A stretch of 9,789 nucleotides of DNA from JBEKZQ01 sp049509675 (GCA_049509675.1 JBEKZQ010000330.1:1-9789), one strand, 5' to 3'. Numbered from the stretch's first letter, positions 1-6,315 are shown. Notes: generated from the sequence alone by a model not told the origin. Numbers and translations are program-made.

Positions 1-262
1 CAACACGGAGACCGACGCTGGAGTTCTCGTACGTCGGGGGGAAGTAGTAGTCGCGGTCGGACGAGGCCATGTCGCTGGAGTAGTAGTACCACGACCCGCC
101 ACGCAAACCCCGCGACGAACCGGTGACAGGCCTCTCGTTCCACTGCCAAACCTCGCCACCTTGGTCGAACGTCCCATAGGCCCCGGGAGATGAGGAAAAT
201 GCCCCGACCGGCGTCAAATAGTTTGTCGGGTCGGTGTAACCGCCGCCTCCCATGCCGTTGTC
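1..262 (-). pseudogene. FGE/SUMF1-domain protein, C-terminal fragment
   Basis: Read on the minus strand, positions 262 to 1 encode the last part of a formylglycine-generating-enzyme (SUMF1/EgtB/PvdO) domain: GGYTDPTNYLTPVGAF, then YGTFDQGGEVWQWNE, SSRGLRGGSW, a Tyr/Ser-rich stretch and YENSSVGLRV, which normally lies close to the end of the domain. The family contains oxidoreductase-type enzymes that make formylglycine, but many planctomycete members are secreted proteins of unknown role. The 3' end runs off the window. Going upstream, the family-like sequence stops near 262, and the frame meets a stop at 335-337. The only in-frame ATG inside the homologous part is at 253-251, far too late for a domain of roughly 200-250 residues. 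I infer a 5'-truncated remnant next to the repeat at 265-404. A frameshifted or split gene is the alternative. Confidence 0.6.
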
Positions 263-264
263 AT

Positions 265-404
265 CAGGGTGGGTCGAGGTCGCACAAACCTCTGGTGGGT
301 CTCGCAAACCGATCAACCGTTGTCCAGCGCTATGTCACGAAGCGGTAAGTTGATAAGCGACCGAAGGCCCGGGGAGAACCACGGTTTGCTCGACGCCACC
401 CTAC
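265..404. repeat. small element with imperfect inverted ends
   Basis: The left end, from 265, reads AGGGTGGGTCGAG. The right end, 389-404, is the reverse complement of GTAGGGTGGCGTCGAG, so the ends match except at the central G/CG. Inside, GGTGGGTC recurs at 294-301, and GAGGT/ACCTC (276-280 and 288-292) can pair. GTAGGGTGGGTCGAG-like sequences followed by GACCCACC are common intergenic repeats in planctomycete genomes as far as I recall. There is no coding potential. Homology to the FGE domain ends exactly beside this element. Confidence 0.5.
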
Positions 405-454
405 AGTTCATGAATAATCCGGGTTAATACGGCCCCGCACGGGAGAGGATTTCC

Positions 455-559
455 ATGTCCGACTGGTTCAAGAAGACACAAGAAACACTGGCAGAGCCAG
501 TGGCGCCCGGCGTTATTTCTCGAACAGGCCCAGGACCCAATCCATCAGGGCCGAATTGA
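455..559 (+). CDS. doubtful 34-aa ORF, possibly a gene-start remnant
   Basis: A very good Shine-Dalgarno stretch, GGGAGAGGA (441-449), lies 5 nt before an ATG. The peptide starts MSDWFKKTQETLAEP, which looks like a natural hydrophilic protein start. Codon 11 onward is the hairpin repeat CACTGGCAGAGCCAGTG (486-502), and the frame then runs antisense through the end of the HTH gene to a TGA at 557-559. Either this is the start of a former gene interrupted by the repeat, or it is chance. I do not recognise a family. Confidence 0.2.
   Translation: MSDWFKKTQETLAEPVAPGVISRTGPGPNPSGPN
486..516 (+). repeat. palindromic repeat, copy A; possible terminator
   Basis: CACTGGC-AGA-GCCAGTG (486-502) is a perfect 7-bp stem with a 3-nt loop, followed by GCGCCCGGCGTTAT. 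The same unit occurs at 9527 (+) and, inverted, at 9688-9718 (28 of 31 bases match copy A over 486-516). It overlaps the stop codon (513-515) of the minus-strand HTH gene. The hairpin lies just after the end of that gene, so it could end its transcript, but no U-tract follows on the minus strand. Confidence 0.7.
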
Positions 560-1715
560 CGCCGTGCGAGCCCTGCCAGCTCCAGATGTTCAGCACCACG
601 TCGTACATGAGCATGCCCACCAGCATCAACATGATGGTGCAGACCAGCAGTCCCAGCACGTTCCAGATGCTGTAGGGGGCTTCGGGCAGAAAGATGGCGG
701 GCTGCAGCAAGGGCGTGCCGGCGACGACTCCGGCCGGTTGGGCACCCAGGCCCACGTCGCCCAGTCCGGTGCCGACCAGGGGCATTCCGCCCAAACCGCC
801 GACGAGGTCTTCGTCGAGCAGGGAGGCCACGGCGCCGCCGCCGGTGGCGATCATGGTGGCGGCCTCGTTGCCTTCCCCTTCGGTATCCAGGGCGATCACC
901 TGGGAACCACTGTCCGACTCGTCGGCCTCGCCGACTTCCTCCAGGGTGGTAAGCTGGAAGTCGTCTTCGCTTTTTACTTGGGTGATGGTGCCGGTATCGG
1001 TGGAGGCGGCCACCAGGTCGTCTTCGCCCAGTTCCAGCGACTCTTCGCCGCCGCCGGCCAGATTCAACGGTTCTTCCAGCGACAGCCCGCTGTCGGACGG
1101 ATCGACCAGCGAGATGCCGCTGTCGCCGGCGATGGTGATGTCGCTGCCGGTGCCGCTGCCGCCCAACACGAGGTCATCGTCGTCGAGGGTTTTTCCGCTC
1201 AGATCGACGGACGAATCGCTGCCGCCGACCGCGGCGCCGGCCGGGGCGACAACGTTGGTGTCTTCCAAAGTCAGGTCTTCGTCCAGCGTCAGGTTCAGTT
1301 CCTCGAACTGCGAGACCTTGCTGGCGACGTCGCCTTTGCCGGCGGGGGCGGCCGGCTTCTTGGCCGCCGGCTTCTCCTCGGACAGGCCCACGTCGCTGTC
1401 GGCCAGGTGGATGTCGCTTTCCACGGCGGCGCGCTCGGCCGGGTCCATGCCGATGACCGTGCCGGAGGTACTGATCTCGGAGCCGCCCAGTTCCAGTTCG
1501 CTCATCAGGACGTCGTCGGCGCCGTCTTCGGCCGCGGCCGCCGGCCGGGAGGCCCGCTCCTTGGCCAACCGCTCGATGTCTTCCGATTTGAATTTCCAGT
1601 CGGCGCCGTCGCGGTATCCGTGCAGCTCGCGGGCGTCAAGCATCTGCTTGACCTGGGCCTCGGTAATATCCAGGAGCTTGGCGGTCTCTTTGACGTTGTA
1701 GTATTTCTGCGGCAT
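513..1715 (-). CDS. excisionase-type HTH protein with acidic linker and C-terminal membrane helix
   Basis: The 400-aa product starts with a MerR/excisionase-like DNA-binding module (residues 1-55: YYNVKETAKLLDITEAQVKQ, then ARELHGYRDGADWKFKSEDIERL). This is followed by about 285 residues rich in Asp, Glu, Ser, Gly and Leu with loosely repeated motifs (SDSGISLVDPSDSGLSLEE; DDFQLTTLEE..DESDSGSQVIALDTE). A strong hydrophobic helix lies at about 350-373 (NVLGLLVCTIMLMLVGMLMYDVV), followed by a short Trp-rich amphipathic tail. This layout is familiar from planctomycete proteins annotated only as helix-turn-helix domain proteins; no function is known to me. The ATG at 1715 is chosen because the HTH begins at once; only a weak AAGG precedes it. 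The next upstream gene, 1780-2142, has the same orientation with a 64-nt gap, so the two may form an operon. A membrane-tethered DNA-binding protein, or an HTH fold reused for protein or localisation contacts, are both possible. Confidence 0.85.
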   Translation of the reverse strand: MPQKYYNVKETAKLLDITEAQVKQMLDARELHGYRDGADWKFKSEDIERLAKERASRPAAAAEDGADDVLMSELELGGSEISTSGTVIGMDPAERAAVESDIHLADSDVGLSEEKPAAKKPAAPAGKGDVASKVSQFEELNLTLDEDLTLEDTNVVAPAGAAVGGSDSSVDLSGKTLDDDDLVLGGSGTGSDITIAGDSGISLVDPSDSGLSLEEPLNLAGGGEESLELGEDDLVAASTDTGTITQVKSEDDFQLTTLEEVGEADESDSGSQVIALDTEGEGNEAATMIATGGGAVASLLDEDLVGGLGGMPLVGTGLGDVGLGAQPAGVVAGTPLLQPAIFLPEAPYSIWNVLGLLVCTIMLMLVGMLMYDVVLNIWSWQGSHGVNSALMDWVLGLFEK

Positions 1716-1779
1716 GAGCCCTTACCTTTGTTCCGTCCCGCGCGAGGCGCAGCCGCTGATGGTTTGCGGGCCACGGCAC

Positions 1780-2142
1780 TCAAGGCGGGGCATTGTGCTC
1801 CAACTGCGAGCGGATCTCGCGCGGCAGAGGAGCCTCGGCATTGAAATCGCTTATTTGCAAGTCCCAGTGGATGTTGCGGACGCTGCGAAGGGTGATCTTC
1901 CCGGTCGCCGCATCGATATAGTACACGCCGATGGTCTGCACGCGGGGATCGATCACCGTCAGCAGTTGGCCCCGATCGCCCAGGGGCATCGGCAGGGCGA
2001 TCAGCTCGCCGCCGGCGCCCGCCGCGGCATTGGGATAAGCAGCGACGCGTTGTGCAAGTACTTCGCTGCGCTGACCAAACAGCCCGACGGCGACCACGAT
2101 CAGTCCCACACCAACCAACACACTTAGTATGGTCCGTCTCAT
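1780..2142 (-). CDS. small membrane-anchored planctomycete protein of unknown function
   Basis: The 120-aa product begins MRRTILSVLVGVGLIVVAVG, a short positive N-terminus and one hydrophobic helix (residues 4-23), which is a signal anchor or signal peptide without an obvious lipobox. The rest is soluble: IALPMPLGDRGQLLTVIDPR (about 48-67), then IGVYYIDAATGKITLRSVRN and IHWDLQISDFN, ending with PLPREIRSQLE. I recall similar short proteins with the YxIDxxTGxIxLxSVRNxxWD core in planctomycetes, all without known function. The frame stays open far upstream (to about 2811), but the start at 2142 is supported by AAGGTAGG just before the ATG, by the signal-like N-terminus, and by a promoter-like pair at 2193-2220. 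Sequence upstream of 2142 has no protein-like character. The probable partner downstream is the HTH protein. Confidence 0.8.
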   Translation of the reverse strand: MRRTILSVLVGVGLIVVAVGLFGQRSEVLAQRVAAYPNAAAGAGGELIALPMPLGDRGQLLTVIDPRVQTIGVYYIDAATGKITLRSVRNIHWDLQISDFNAEAPLPREIRSQLEHNAPP

Positions 2143-2192
2143 TTTCCTACCTTCCCTGGATTGGAACTTTAGGGAGACTAGGACCTTCTTCC

Positions 2193-2220
2193 ATTGTAAA
2201 AGGCCCGATCTCCATTGCAA
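2193..2220 (-). promoter_or_regulatory. candidate sigma70-type promoter for 1780-2142
   Basis: On the minus strand, TTGCAA (2220-2215) is followed after 16 nt by TACAAT (2198-2193), about 50 nt before the ATG at 2142. Both boxes fit a housekeeping promoter reasonably well. This is prediction only. Confidence 0.4.
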
Positions 2221-2250
2221 GCAAGATGGCCCACCGGAGGGGTCGGCCAT

Positions 2251-2286
2251 CGGTTCTTCCGCCGGTTCTTCCGCCGGTTCTTTGCG
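2251..2286. repeat. three-unit 12-bp tandem repeat
   Basis: CGGTTCTTCCGC occurs twice exactly (2251-2262, 2263-2274) and a third time with changes at its end (2275-2286, CGGTTCTTTGCG). It lies between the divergent genes, upstream of the candidate promoter of the minus-strand gene. It could be a binding-site array or simple replication slippage. The remainder of 2287-2470 shows nothing I can name. Confidence 0.7.
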
Positions 2287-2476
2287 TCTGGGCGGGAACA
2301 CCTGCGGAAACGGTGCGATCGCGCCGGTTGGCGCGCGGCCCTGGTCAGGTTGCCATAAGTCTCTCATAGAAAAAGATTTACGGATCGCGGCTGAGTCGCA
2401 ATTGCGCCGCAGCGCGCCGAGTGTATCCGGTCGCCACGTGCGGGGCAAGGTCAAGCAAGTACGATGAGAAAATGAT

Positions 2477-2614
2477 AGGCTTTGTCGGAGCCCGGCCAAG
2501 TCGCGTAGAATAGCTCGGCCAAAGGGGACAGTCCCATTTTCGCGGCCATGCTGCGCATGGCAGGCGAAAATTGGGACAGTCCCCCGTGAACGGTTACATT
2601 TCCCGACAAAGCCT
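2477..2614. mobile_element. 138-bp MITE-like element with 12-bp inverted ends
   Basis: The ends are a perfect 12-bp inverted repeat: AGGCTTTGTCGG at 2477-2488 and its complement at 2603-2614. Inside, 2524-2585 forms one long hairpin. Its arms are GGGGACAGTCCCATTTTCGC and the near-complement 2565-2585 (one A inserted, one central mismatch), and its tip is GCCATGC-TGC-GCATGGC (2545-2561). The GGGACAGTCCC motif is itself palindromic and recalls REP-type sequences mobilised by RAYT (Y1) transposases. ATGATAG occurs at 2472-2478 and again at 2618-2624, which may be an insertion duplication although it is offset from the ends. No transposase is present, so any movement would need one elsewhere. Confidence 0.65.
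2482..2511 (+). promoter_or_regulatory. candidate promoter for the kinase-regulator operon
   Basis: TTGTCG (2482-2487), an 18-nt spacer and TAGAAT (2506-2511) read toward the histidine kinase at 2642. The -35 box lies within the left inverted end of the MITE-like element. A transcript from here would carry the 2524-2585 hairpin in its leader. Prediction only. Confidence 0.35.
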
Positions 2615-2641
2615 CGCATGATAGAGGAAGGATGAAGGAAC

Positions 2642-3823
2642 ATGTGCAGCGTCCCCATGGCGAGGATTTCTGACGCCCCGCGGCCGCTGCTGGTGCGGTA
2701 CGGCGCGGCGATTGTCGCAACTGCGCTGGCAACGTTGCTGCGCGTTGCCCTTGATCCCATCCTGGGCGACCGCGTTCCTTTCGCCCTGTACTTTGCCGCC
2801 GTCACGTTCACCGCGTGGTTTGCCGGCTTCGGTCCGGCGGTGTTGTCCGTGTTGTGCGGCGCCGCGTTGGGCGACTACATCTTCGTCGAGCCGCGCGGAA
2901 CGTTCTTCATCTGGGATCCGCTGCAGGACCAGTTGTCACTGGGCGTACACGTCGCCGTGGGCATCCTCGTGGGGTATGTCAGCGACTTGTGGACCCGGCA
3001 GCGAAAGCGGGCGGAGGCGGCCTTGCGGGCGAGTGAAGAGCGCTTGCACAAACATCAGGCCGAATTGGCGCACCTGGCGCGGGTGAACATGATGGGCGAG
3101 ATGGCCGCTAGCCTGGCGCACGAACTGAACCAACCGTTGCACGCCGTCAAGAACTACGCCAGCGGCAGCATCCGCCGGCTGCTGAAGAACCCGCAACAGG
3201 ACGAGGATCTCCTCACCGCCCTGGCGCAGATCAACGAGGAGGCGGACCGGGCGGCCGGCATTATACGCCGCATCCGCAATTTTGTTCGCAAGCGCGAGCC
3301 CCAAGTGGGCCGAGTGAGCCTGAACCACTTGCTGCAAGAAGTCGTGCTGTTGAACAAGACTGAGTTTGCCGAGCGGCAGACACAGGTGCGGCAGGATCTG
3401 GCCGCCGATCTACCGGCCATTGTCGGCGATGCGATTCAGATCGAACAGGTGTTGATGAATCTGGTCCGCAACGGCTTGGAGTCGATGGACCAGACCGCCG
3501 CGGGCCGACGCCGTTTGGAACTGAAGACCGCGCGGCACGGCGACGACGCCATCGAGGTCGGCGTTCGCGACGCGGGCCGAGGCATCGATGAGGCAGACCT
3601 GGAGAAGGTGTTCGAGCCGTTCTTCTCCACGAAAGCGGAAGGCATGGGCATGGGACTGGCCATCAGCCGATCGATCGTGCAGACACACGGCGGACGCCTC
3701 TGGGTTTCCCGGAACGAGGACCAGGGCTGCACGTTCCACTTCACGTTGCCGTTGCCCAAGAGCAGTCATCGTAGCGACCGCAATAAAGAGGTCGATGTCG
3801 AGATGGCGCGCGGACTGGTTTGA
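2642..3823 (+). CDS. membrane sensor histidine kinase (DUF4118-like sensor, FixL/TtrS-type core)
   Basis: The 393-aa protein has an N-terminal block of about three to four membrane helices (residues 20-37, 47-61, 63-80, 99-116) resembling the DUF4118 segment of KdpD-type sensors. A coiled linker (119-147) leads to a kinase core. The phosphoacceptor His160 lies in SLAHELNQPLHAVKNYA, the HELNQPL form typical of kinases paired with FixJ-type regulators. The N box is QVLMNLVRNGLESM (N273/N277), then DAGRG (310-314), FEPFFSTK (324-331) and GMGMGLA (334-340). It should autophosphorylate on ATP and pass the phosphate to the neighbouring regulator. There is no visible PAS domain or periplasmic sensor loop, so the signal is probably sensed in the membrane; its nature is unknown. 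The ATG at 2642 follows GAGGAAGG; the ATG at 2657 has no such site. The regulator follows after 15 nt. Confidence 0.92.
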   Translation: MCSVPMARISDAPRPLLVRYGAAIVATALATLLRVALDPILGDRVPFALYFAAVTFTAWFAGFGPAVLSVLCGAALGDYIFVEPRGTFFIWDPLQDQLSLGVHVAVGILVGYVSDLWTRQRKRAEAALRASEERLHKHQAELAHLARVNMMGEMAASLAHELNQPLHAVKNYASGSIRRLLKNPQQDEDLLTALAQINEEADRAAGIIRRIRNFVRKREPQVGRVSLNHLLQEVVLLNKTEFAERQTQVRQDLAADLPAIVGDAIQIEQVLMNLVRNGLESMDQTAAGRRRLELKTARHGDDAIEVGVRDAGRGIDEADLEKVFEPFFSTKAEGMGMGLAISRSIVQTHGGRLWVSRNEDQGCTFHFTLPLPKSSHRSDRNKEVDVEMARGLV

Positions 3824-3838
3824 GGGGGGAGAGCTTTT

Positions 3839-4456
3839 ATGGCCGAGAAACCGACGGTTTTTGTCGTGGACGACGATGCGGGGGCGTTGCGGTCGTTGTG
3901 CTGGCTGCTAGAGCAGGAAGACCTCCCGGTCCGCGCCTTCCAGAGCGGCCGCGAGTTTCTCGACGCCTACTGCGCCGAGGAGCCCGGCTGCCTGGTGCTG
4001 GACGTTCGCATGCCGGGGATGAACGGTCTGGAGGTGCAACAGGGCTTGCGAGAACGAGGCATCCATTTGCCCATTCTTTTTCTCACGGCGCACGGCGACG
4101 TGGCGACCTGTGCGCAAGCGTTCCGCTCCGGCGCGTGCGATTTTTTGGAGAAGCCGGTCGACGACGGGGTCCTGCTGGACCATGTTCACGAGGCGTTGGC
4201 GCGCGACCAACGGCAGCGTGCGCAGGGTCCGGCCGTCGAGTTTGCCGCCCGCATGAGCCAGCTTACCCCCAAAGAAAAGGACGTGCTCGACATGCTCATT
4301 GCCGGCAAAAGCCTCAAAGAGATCGCAATCGCTAGCGGCGTTACCGTGCAAACCGTGTGGCGGCACCGGTTCGCCGTGCTGCAGAAAATGGGGGTGGAGA
4401 ATGATGTCGAGCTGGTCCGCCTGGCGATGCCCTGGGCCAGCGAGCGGCATTCGTAG
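3839..4456 (+). CDS. FixJ-family response regulator (REC + LuxR-type HTH)
   Basis: The 205-aa protein has a receiver domain at residues 5-120: acidic pocket D11/D12, phosphoacceptor D55 in CLVLDVRMPGMNG, T83 in ILFLTAHGD, and K105 in DFLEKPV. A LuxR/GerE-type DNA-binding domain lies at about 140-197 (LTPKEKDVLDMLIAGKSLKE.. then VQTVWRHRFAVLQKMGV). All key receiver residues are present, so it should be a normal phosphorylation-controlled transcription factor. GGGGGGAGAG precedes the ATG, and the gene starts 15 nt after the kinase stop, so the two form a cognate operon. Its targets are unknown; the downstream pilin gene is one candidate by proximity only. Confidence 0.93.
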   Translation: MAEKPTVFVVDDDAGALRSLCWLLEQEDLPVRAFQSGREFLDAYCAEEPGCLVLDVRMPGMNGLEVQQGLRERGIHLPILFLTAHGDVATCAQAFRSGACDFLEKPVDDGVLLDHVHEALARDQRQRAQGPAVEFAARMSQLTPKEKDVLDMLIAGKSLKEIAIASGVTVQTVWRHRFAVLQKMGVENDVELVRLAMPWASERHS

Positions 4457-4646
4457 CCCAATAGGGTGGACCAATACTGTATCACTGTGGTTAGCTGGGC
4501 TAACGATCTAGCGGCCCAGAGATGCGACTAATTCCCCAACCGTTAAATTTTTACCTACCGCGGGAGCGGTTTCTAAGCCAGACTCTTATAAATGGCCACG
4601 CGCGGCAAGCATAGAGACTTCATACTCCGGAGTCAATAATCTCGTG
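4457..4646 (+). other. intergenic stretch between regulator and pilin, with two small hairpins
   Basis: GTTAGC-TGG-GCTAAC (4490-4504) is a perfect 6-bp stem 34 nt after the regulator stop and could be a weak terminator, but it has no U-tract. ACCGC-GGGA-GCGGT (4557-4570) is a second stem followed by TTCT. AT-rich sequence (TTAAATTTTTACC near 4545-4555 and TATAAA at 4587-4592) may hold a promoter for the pilin, but I cannot pair a convincing -35 box with it. No RNA gene was recognised. Confidence 0.35.
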
Positions 4647-4808
4647 ATGAAAGCTCTTCGTCGATTCCTGGCGTCGGAAGATGGTCCCACTGCCGTGGAG
4701 TACGCCGTGATGTTGTCGTTGATCGTCGTGGTGTGCCTGACGGCGATCAACACGATCGGAACGAATACCAAGACCGTGTTCCAAAAAGCAGGCAGTTCTA
4801 TCAAATAG
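4647..4808 (+). CDS. flp: Flp/Fap-type IVb pilin
   Basis: A 53-aa protein too short for most ORF cut-offs. It starts MKALRRFLASEDGPTAVEYA and continues VMLSLIVVVCLTAINTIGTN to a short Lys/Ser tail. The short basic leader, the Gly13 processing site and the downstream Glu18-Tyr19 pair followed by a long hydrophobic helix are hallmarks of Flp pilins, which a TadV/prepilin-peptidase-type protease cleaves after the Gly and which the Tad machinery assembles into adhesive fibres. No other Tad genes are in this window, so the pilin is an orphan here. An in-frame GTG directly precedes the ATG and could be the start. No clear Shine-Dalgarno site is visible. The gene 16 nt downstream (PseG-like/GNAT) may be co-transcribed. 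Confidence 0.88.
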   Translation: MKALRRFLASEDGPTAVEYAVMLSLIVVVCLTAINTIGTNTKTVFQKAGSSIK

Positions 4809-4824
4809 TGCTCCCCAGTGCTCC

Positions 4825-6315
4825 ATGTCCAGTTTGTCGGAAACACTGCTGCTGCGCGTGGACAGCGGCGGACGATGGGGCGTAGACAAGCTTCTGCGGT
4901 GTGTTGCCTTGGCGCAGGCCTGGCAGGATTCTGGTGGCCGGGCGGTCGTTCTCTCTGCCGCGCAGGCGCCCCAGGTCGAGGCCTGTCTTGCTGCGCAGAA
5001 CGTGGAACTGCTGTCTTTGGCCCACCGGCCTGGAAGTCCCGCCGACGCACAGCAGACGGTGCGCGTGGCGGAAACTTGCCATGCGGCCTGCCTGGTCGCG
5101 GACGGCAGTGAGTTCCGCGGCGCGTATCAGCGAACGATCAAGCAGGCCGGCTTGCGCCTGATGGTTTTTGATGATGGCGGCAGCGACCATTTTTGGGCCG
5201 ACTTCGTGCTTAATCCCCGCCTCGGCGCGGAACCATCGGCATATTCCTGCGAACCGTCGAGCCGGTTGTTGCTGGGTCCCCGCTACGTGCTGCTGCGGCG
5301 CGAGTTCCTCCGCTGGCGCGATTGGCAGCGAACGATTCCGGCCGTGGCCCGCAGGGTGCTGGTCAGCTTCGACGCGGCCGCGTACCCGGCGGCGGCGCTG
5401 CGGATCGTGGAGGTGTTGGGACAGGCCGCCATCGAGGACCTGGAAGTGGTCCTCATCGGCCTGCCCGACCGCGCTCAATCCGTGCAGTTGGAGGACGCGG
5501 CGCGCGGGTACTCGATCCGCTTGCAAGTTCGCCCCAACGCGGCCAGGATGCCGGCCCTGCTCACTCAGGCCGATGCCGTGGTGGGCGCCGCCGACCTGTC
5601 TTGCTACGAGCAGCTCTTCATGGGTATGCCGAGCCTGCTGATCCCCTTGGAAGCCGACCAGCAGGCGCGGGCGGCGGAATTGGCCGCGCACGGCGCGGCT
5701 GTCAACCTGGGGCCACCGGAGCGGCTCGACGTGGCCGACGCCGTGCGCGAGCTGCTCCGCTCGCCGGCCCGACGCGAGGCCATGCTCGGCGCCTGTCGCC
5801 GCCTGATCGATGGCTATGGCGCCGTCCGCGCCTGCATGCACTTGCGCGGCGAGAAGCTCTGGCTTCGCAAAACAACCATGGACGACGCCGAACAACTGTG
5901 GAAATGGGCCAACGACCCGGACGTCCGCGCCAACTCCTTCTCCCACGAACCCATTCAATGGCATTCGCACCTGCGCTGGCTGGCGAACAAGCTGGCCGAT
6001 CCCAACGCCTTCCCCTTTGTGGCCTTCGACGAAACCGATGCACCGATCGGCCGGCTGCGGTTCGACACGCGAGGCCAGCAGGCCAAGGTAAGTCTGGCCA
6101 TCGGCAAGGAGCATCGCGGCGCGGGTTATGGTTCCGCTCTGTTGAAGCTGGCCTTGTCGCAGCTTTTCCGCCACACGACCGTGCGCCAAGTGCATGCCTT
6201 CATTCGACCCGCCAACGTGGTTTCCATCCGGCTATTCGAACGGGCCGGATTCCAGCGCCTGGGCATCGAGACCATCGCCGGCTCCGACGGCCTGCACTAT
6301 GTGAAGCGGGCTTAG
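4825..6315 (+). CDS. PseG-like / GNAT acetyltransferase fusion (nonulosonate-type sugar enzyme)
   Basis: The 496-aa protein joins two modules. Residues 8-330 follow the GT-B-like layout of PseG, which removes UDP from the altrose intermediate of pseudaminic acid synthesis: LLRVDSG..G..LLRCVALA (9-30), VFDDGGSDHFWADFVLNP (114-131), LLLGPRYVLLRREF (148-161), RRVLVSFD (176-183), and SCYEQLFMGMPSLLIPLEAD (259-278). Residues 344-496 are a GNAT domain (LWLRKTTMDDAEQLWKWAND; acetyl-CoA loop EHRGAGYGSALL at 429-440; NVVSIRLFERAGF at 464-476), matching the PseH role of N-acetylating the amino sugar. In PseG the N-terminal motif is GxGHxMRC; here it reads GVDKLLRC (19-26), with Lys22 where the catalytic His normally lies, and the usual SFGGxD is SFDAAA. 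So the hydrolase half may be inactive or altered. The start at 4825 lies 16 nt after the pilin stop, without a clear Shine-Dalgarno site. Confidence 0.8.
   Translation: MSSLSETLLLRVDSGGRWGVDKLLRCVALAQAWQDSGGRAVVLSAAQAPQVEACLAAQNVELLSLAHRPGSPADAQQTVRVAETCHAACLVADGSEFRGAYQRTIKQAGLRLMVFDDGGSDHFWADFVLNPRLGAEPSAYSCEPSSRLLLGPRYVLLRREFLRWRDWQRTIPAVARRVLVSFDAAAYPAAALRIVEVLGQAAIEDLEVVLIGLPDRAQSVQLEDAARGYSIRLQVRPNAARMPALLTQADAVVGAADLSCYEQLFMGMPSLLIPLEADQQARAAELAAHGAAVNLGPPERLDVADAVRELLRSPARREAMLGACRRLIDGYGAVRACMHLRGEKLWLRKTTMDDAEQLWKWANDPDVRANSFSHEPIQWHSHLRWLANKLADPNAFPFVAFDETDAPIGRLRFDTRGQQAKVSLAIGKEHRGAGYGSALLKLALSQLFRHTTVRQVHAFIRPANVVSIRLFERAGFQRLGIETIAGSDGLHYVKRA

Noticed and set aside
564..1844. 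Long plus-strand open frame (426 aa) opposite the HTH gene
   Set aside because: It is His/Gln/Gly-rich antisense text produced by GC-rich codon use; the minus-strand frame has a clear HTH and membrane helix.
2143..2811. N-terminal extension of the 120-aa membrane protein upstream of 2142
   Set aside because: It translates the tandem repeat and the MITE-like element and has no protein-like features; the start at 2142 has a Shine-Dalgarno site and a signal-type N-terminus.
4490..4504. Rho-independent terminator after the response regulator
   Set aside because: Stem is only 6 bp and no U-tract follows; noted only as a weak hairpin.
4457..4646. tRNA or small RNA gene
   Set aside because: No cloverleaf or other recognisable RNA fold; only two short stems.
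4801..6195. 464-aa minus-strand open frame opposite the PseG-like gene
   Set aside because: No recognisable domain; it covers the pilin end and the PseG-like gene, both of which have clear family motifs.
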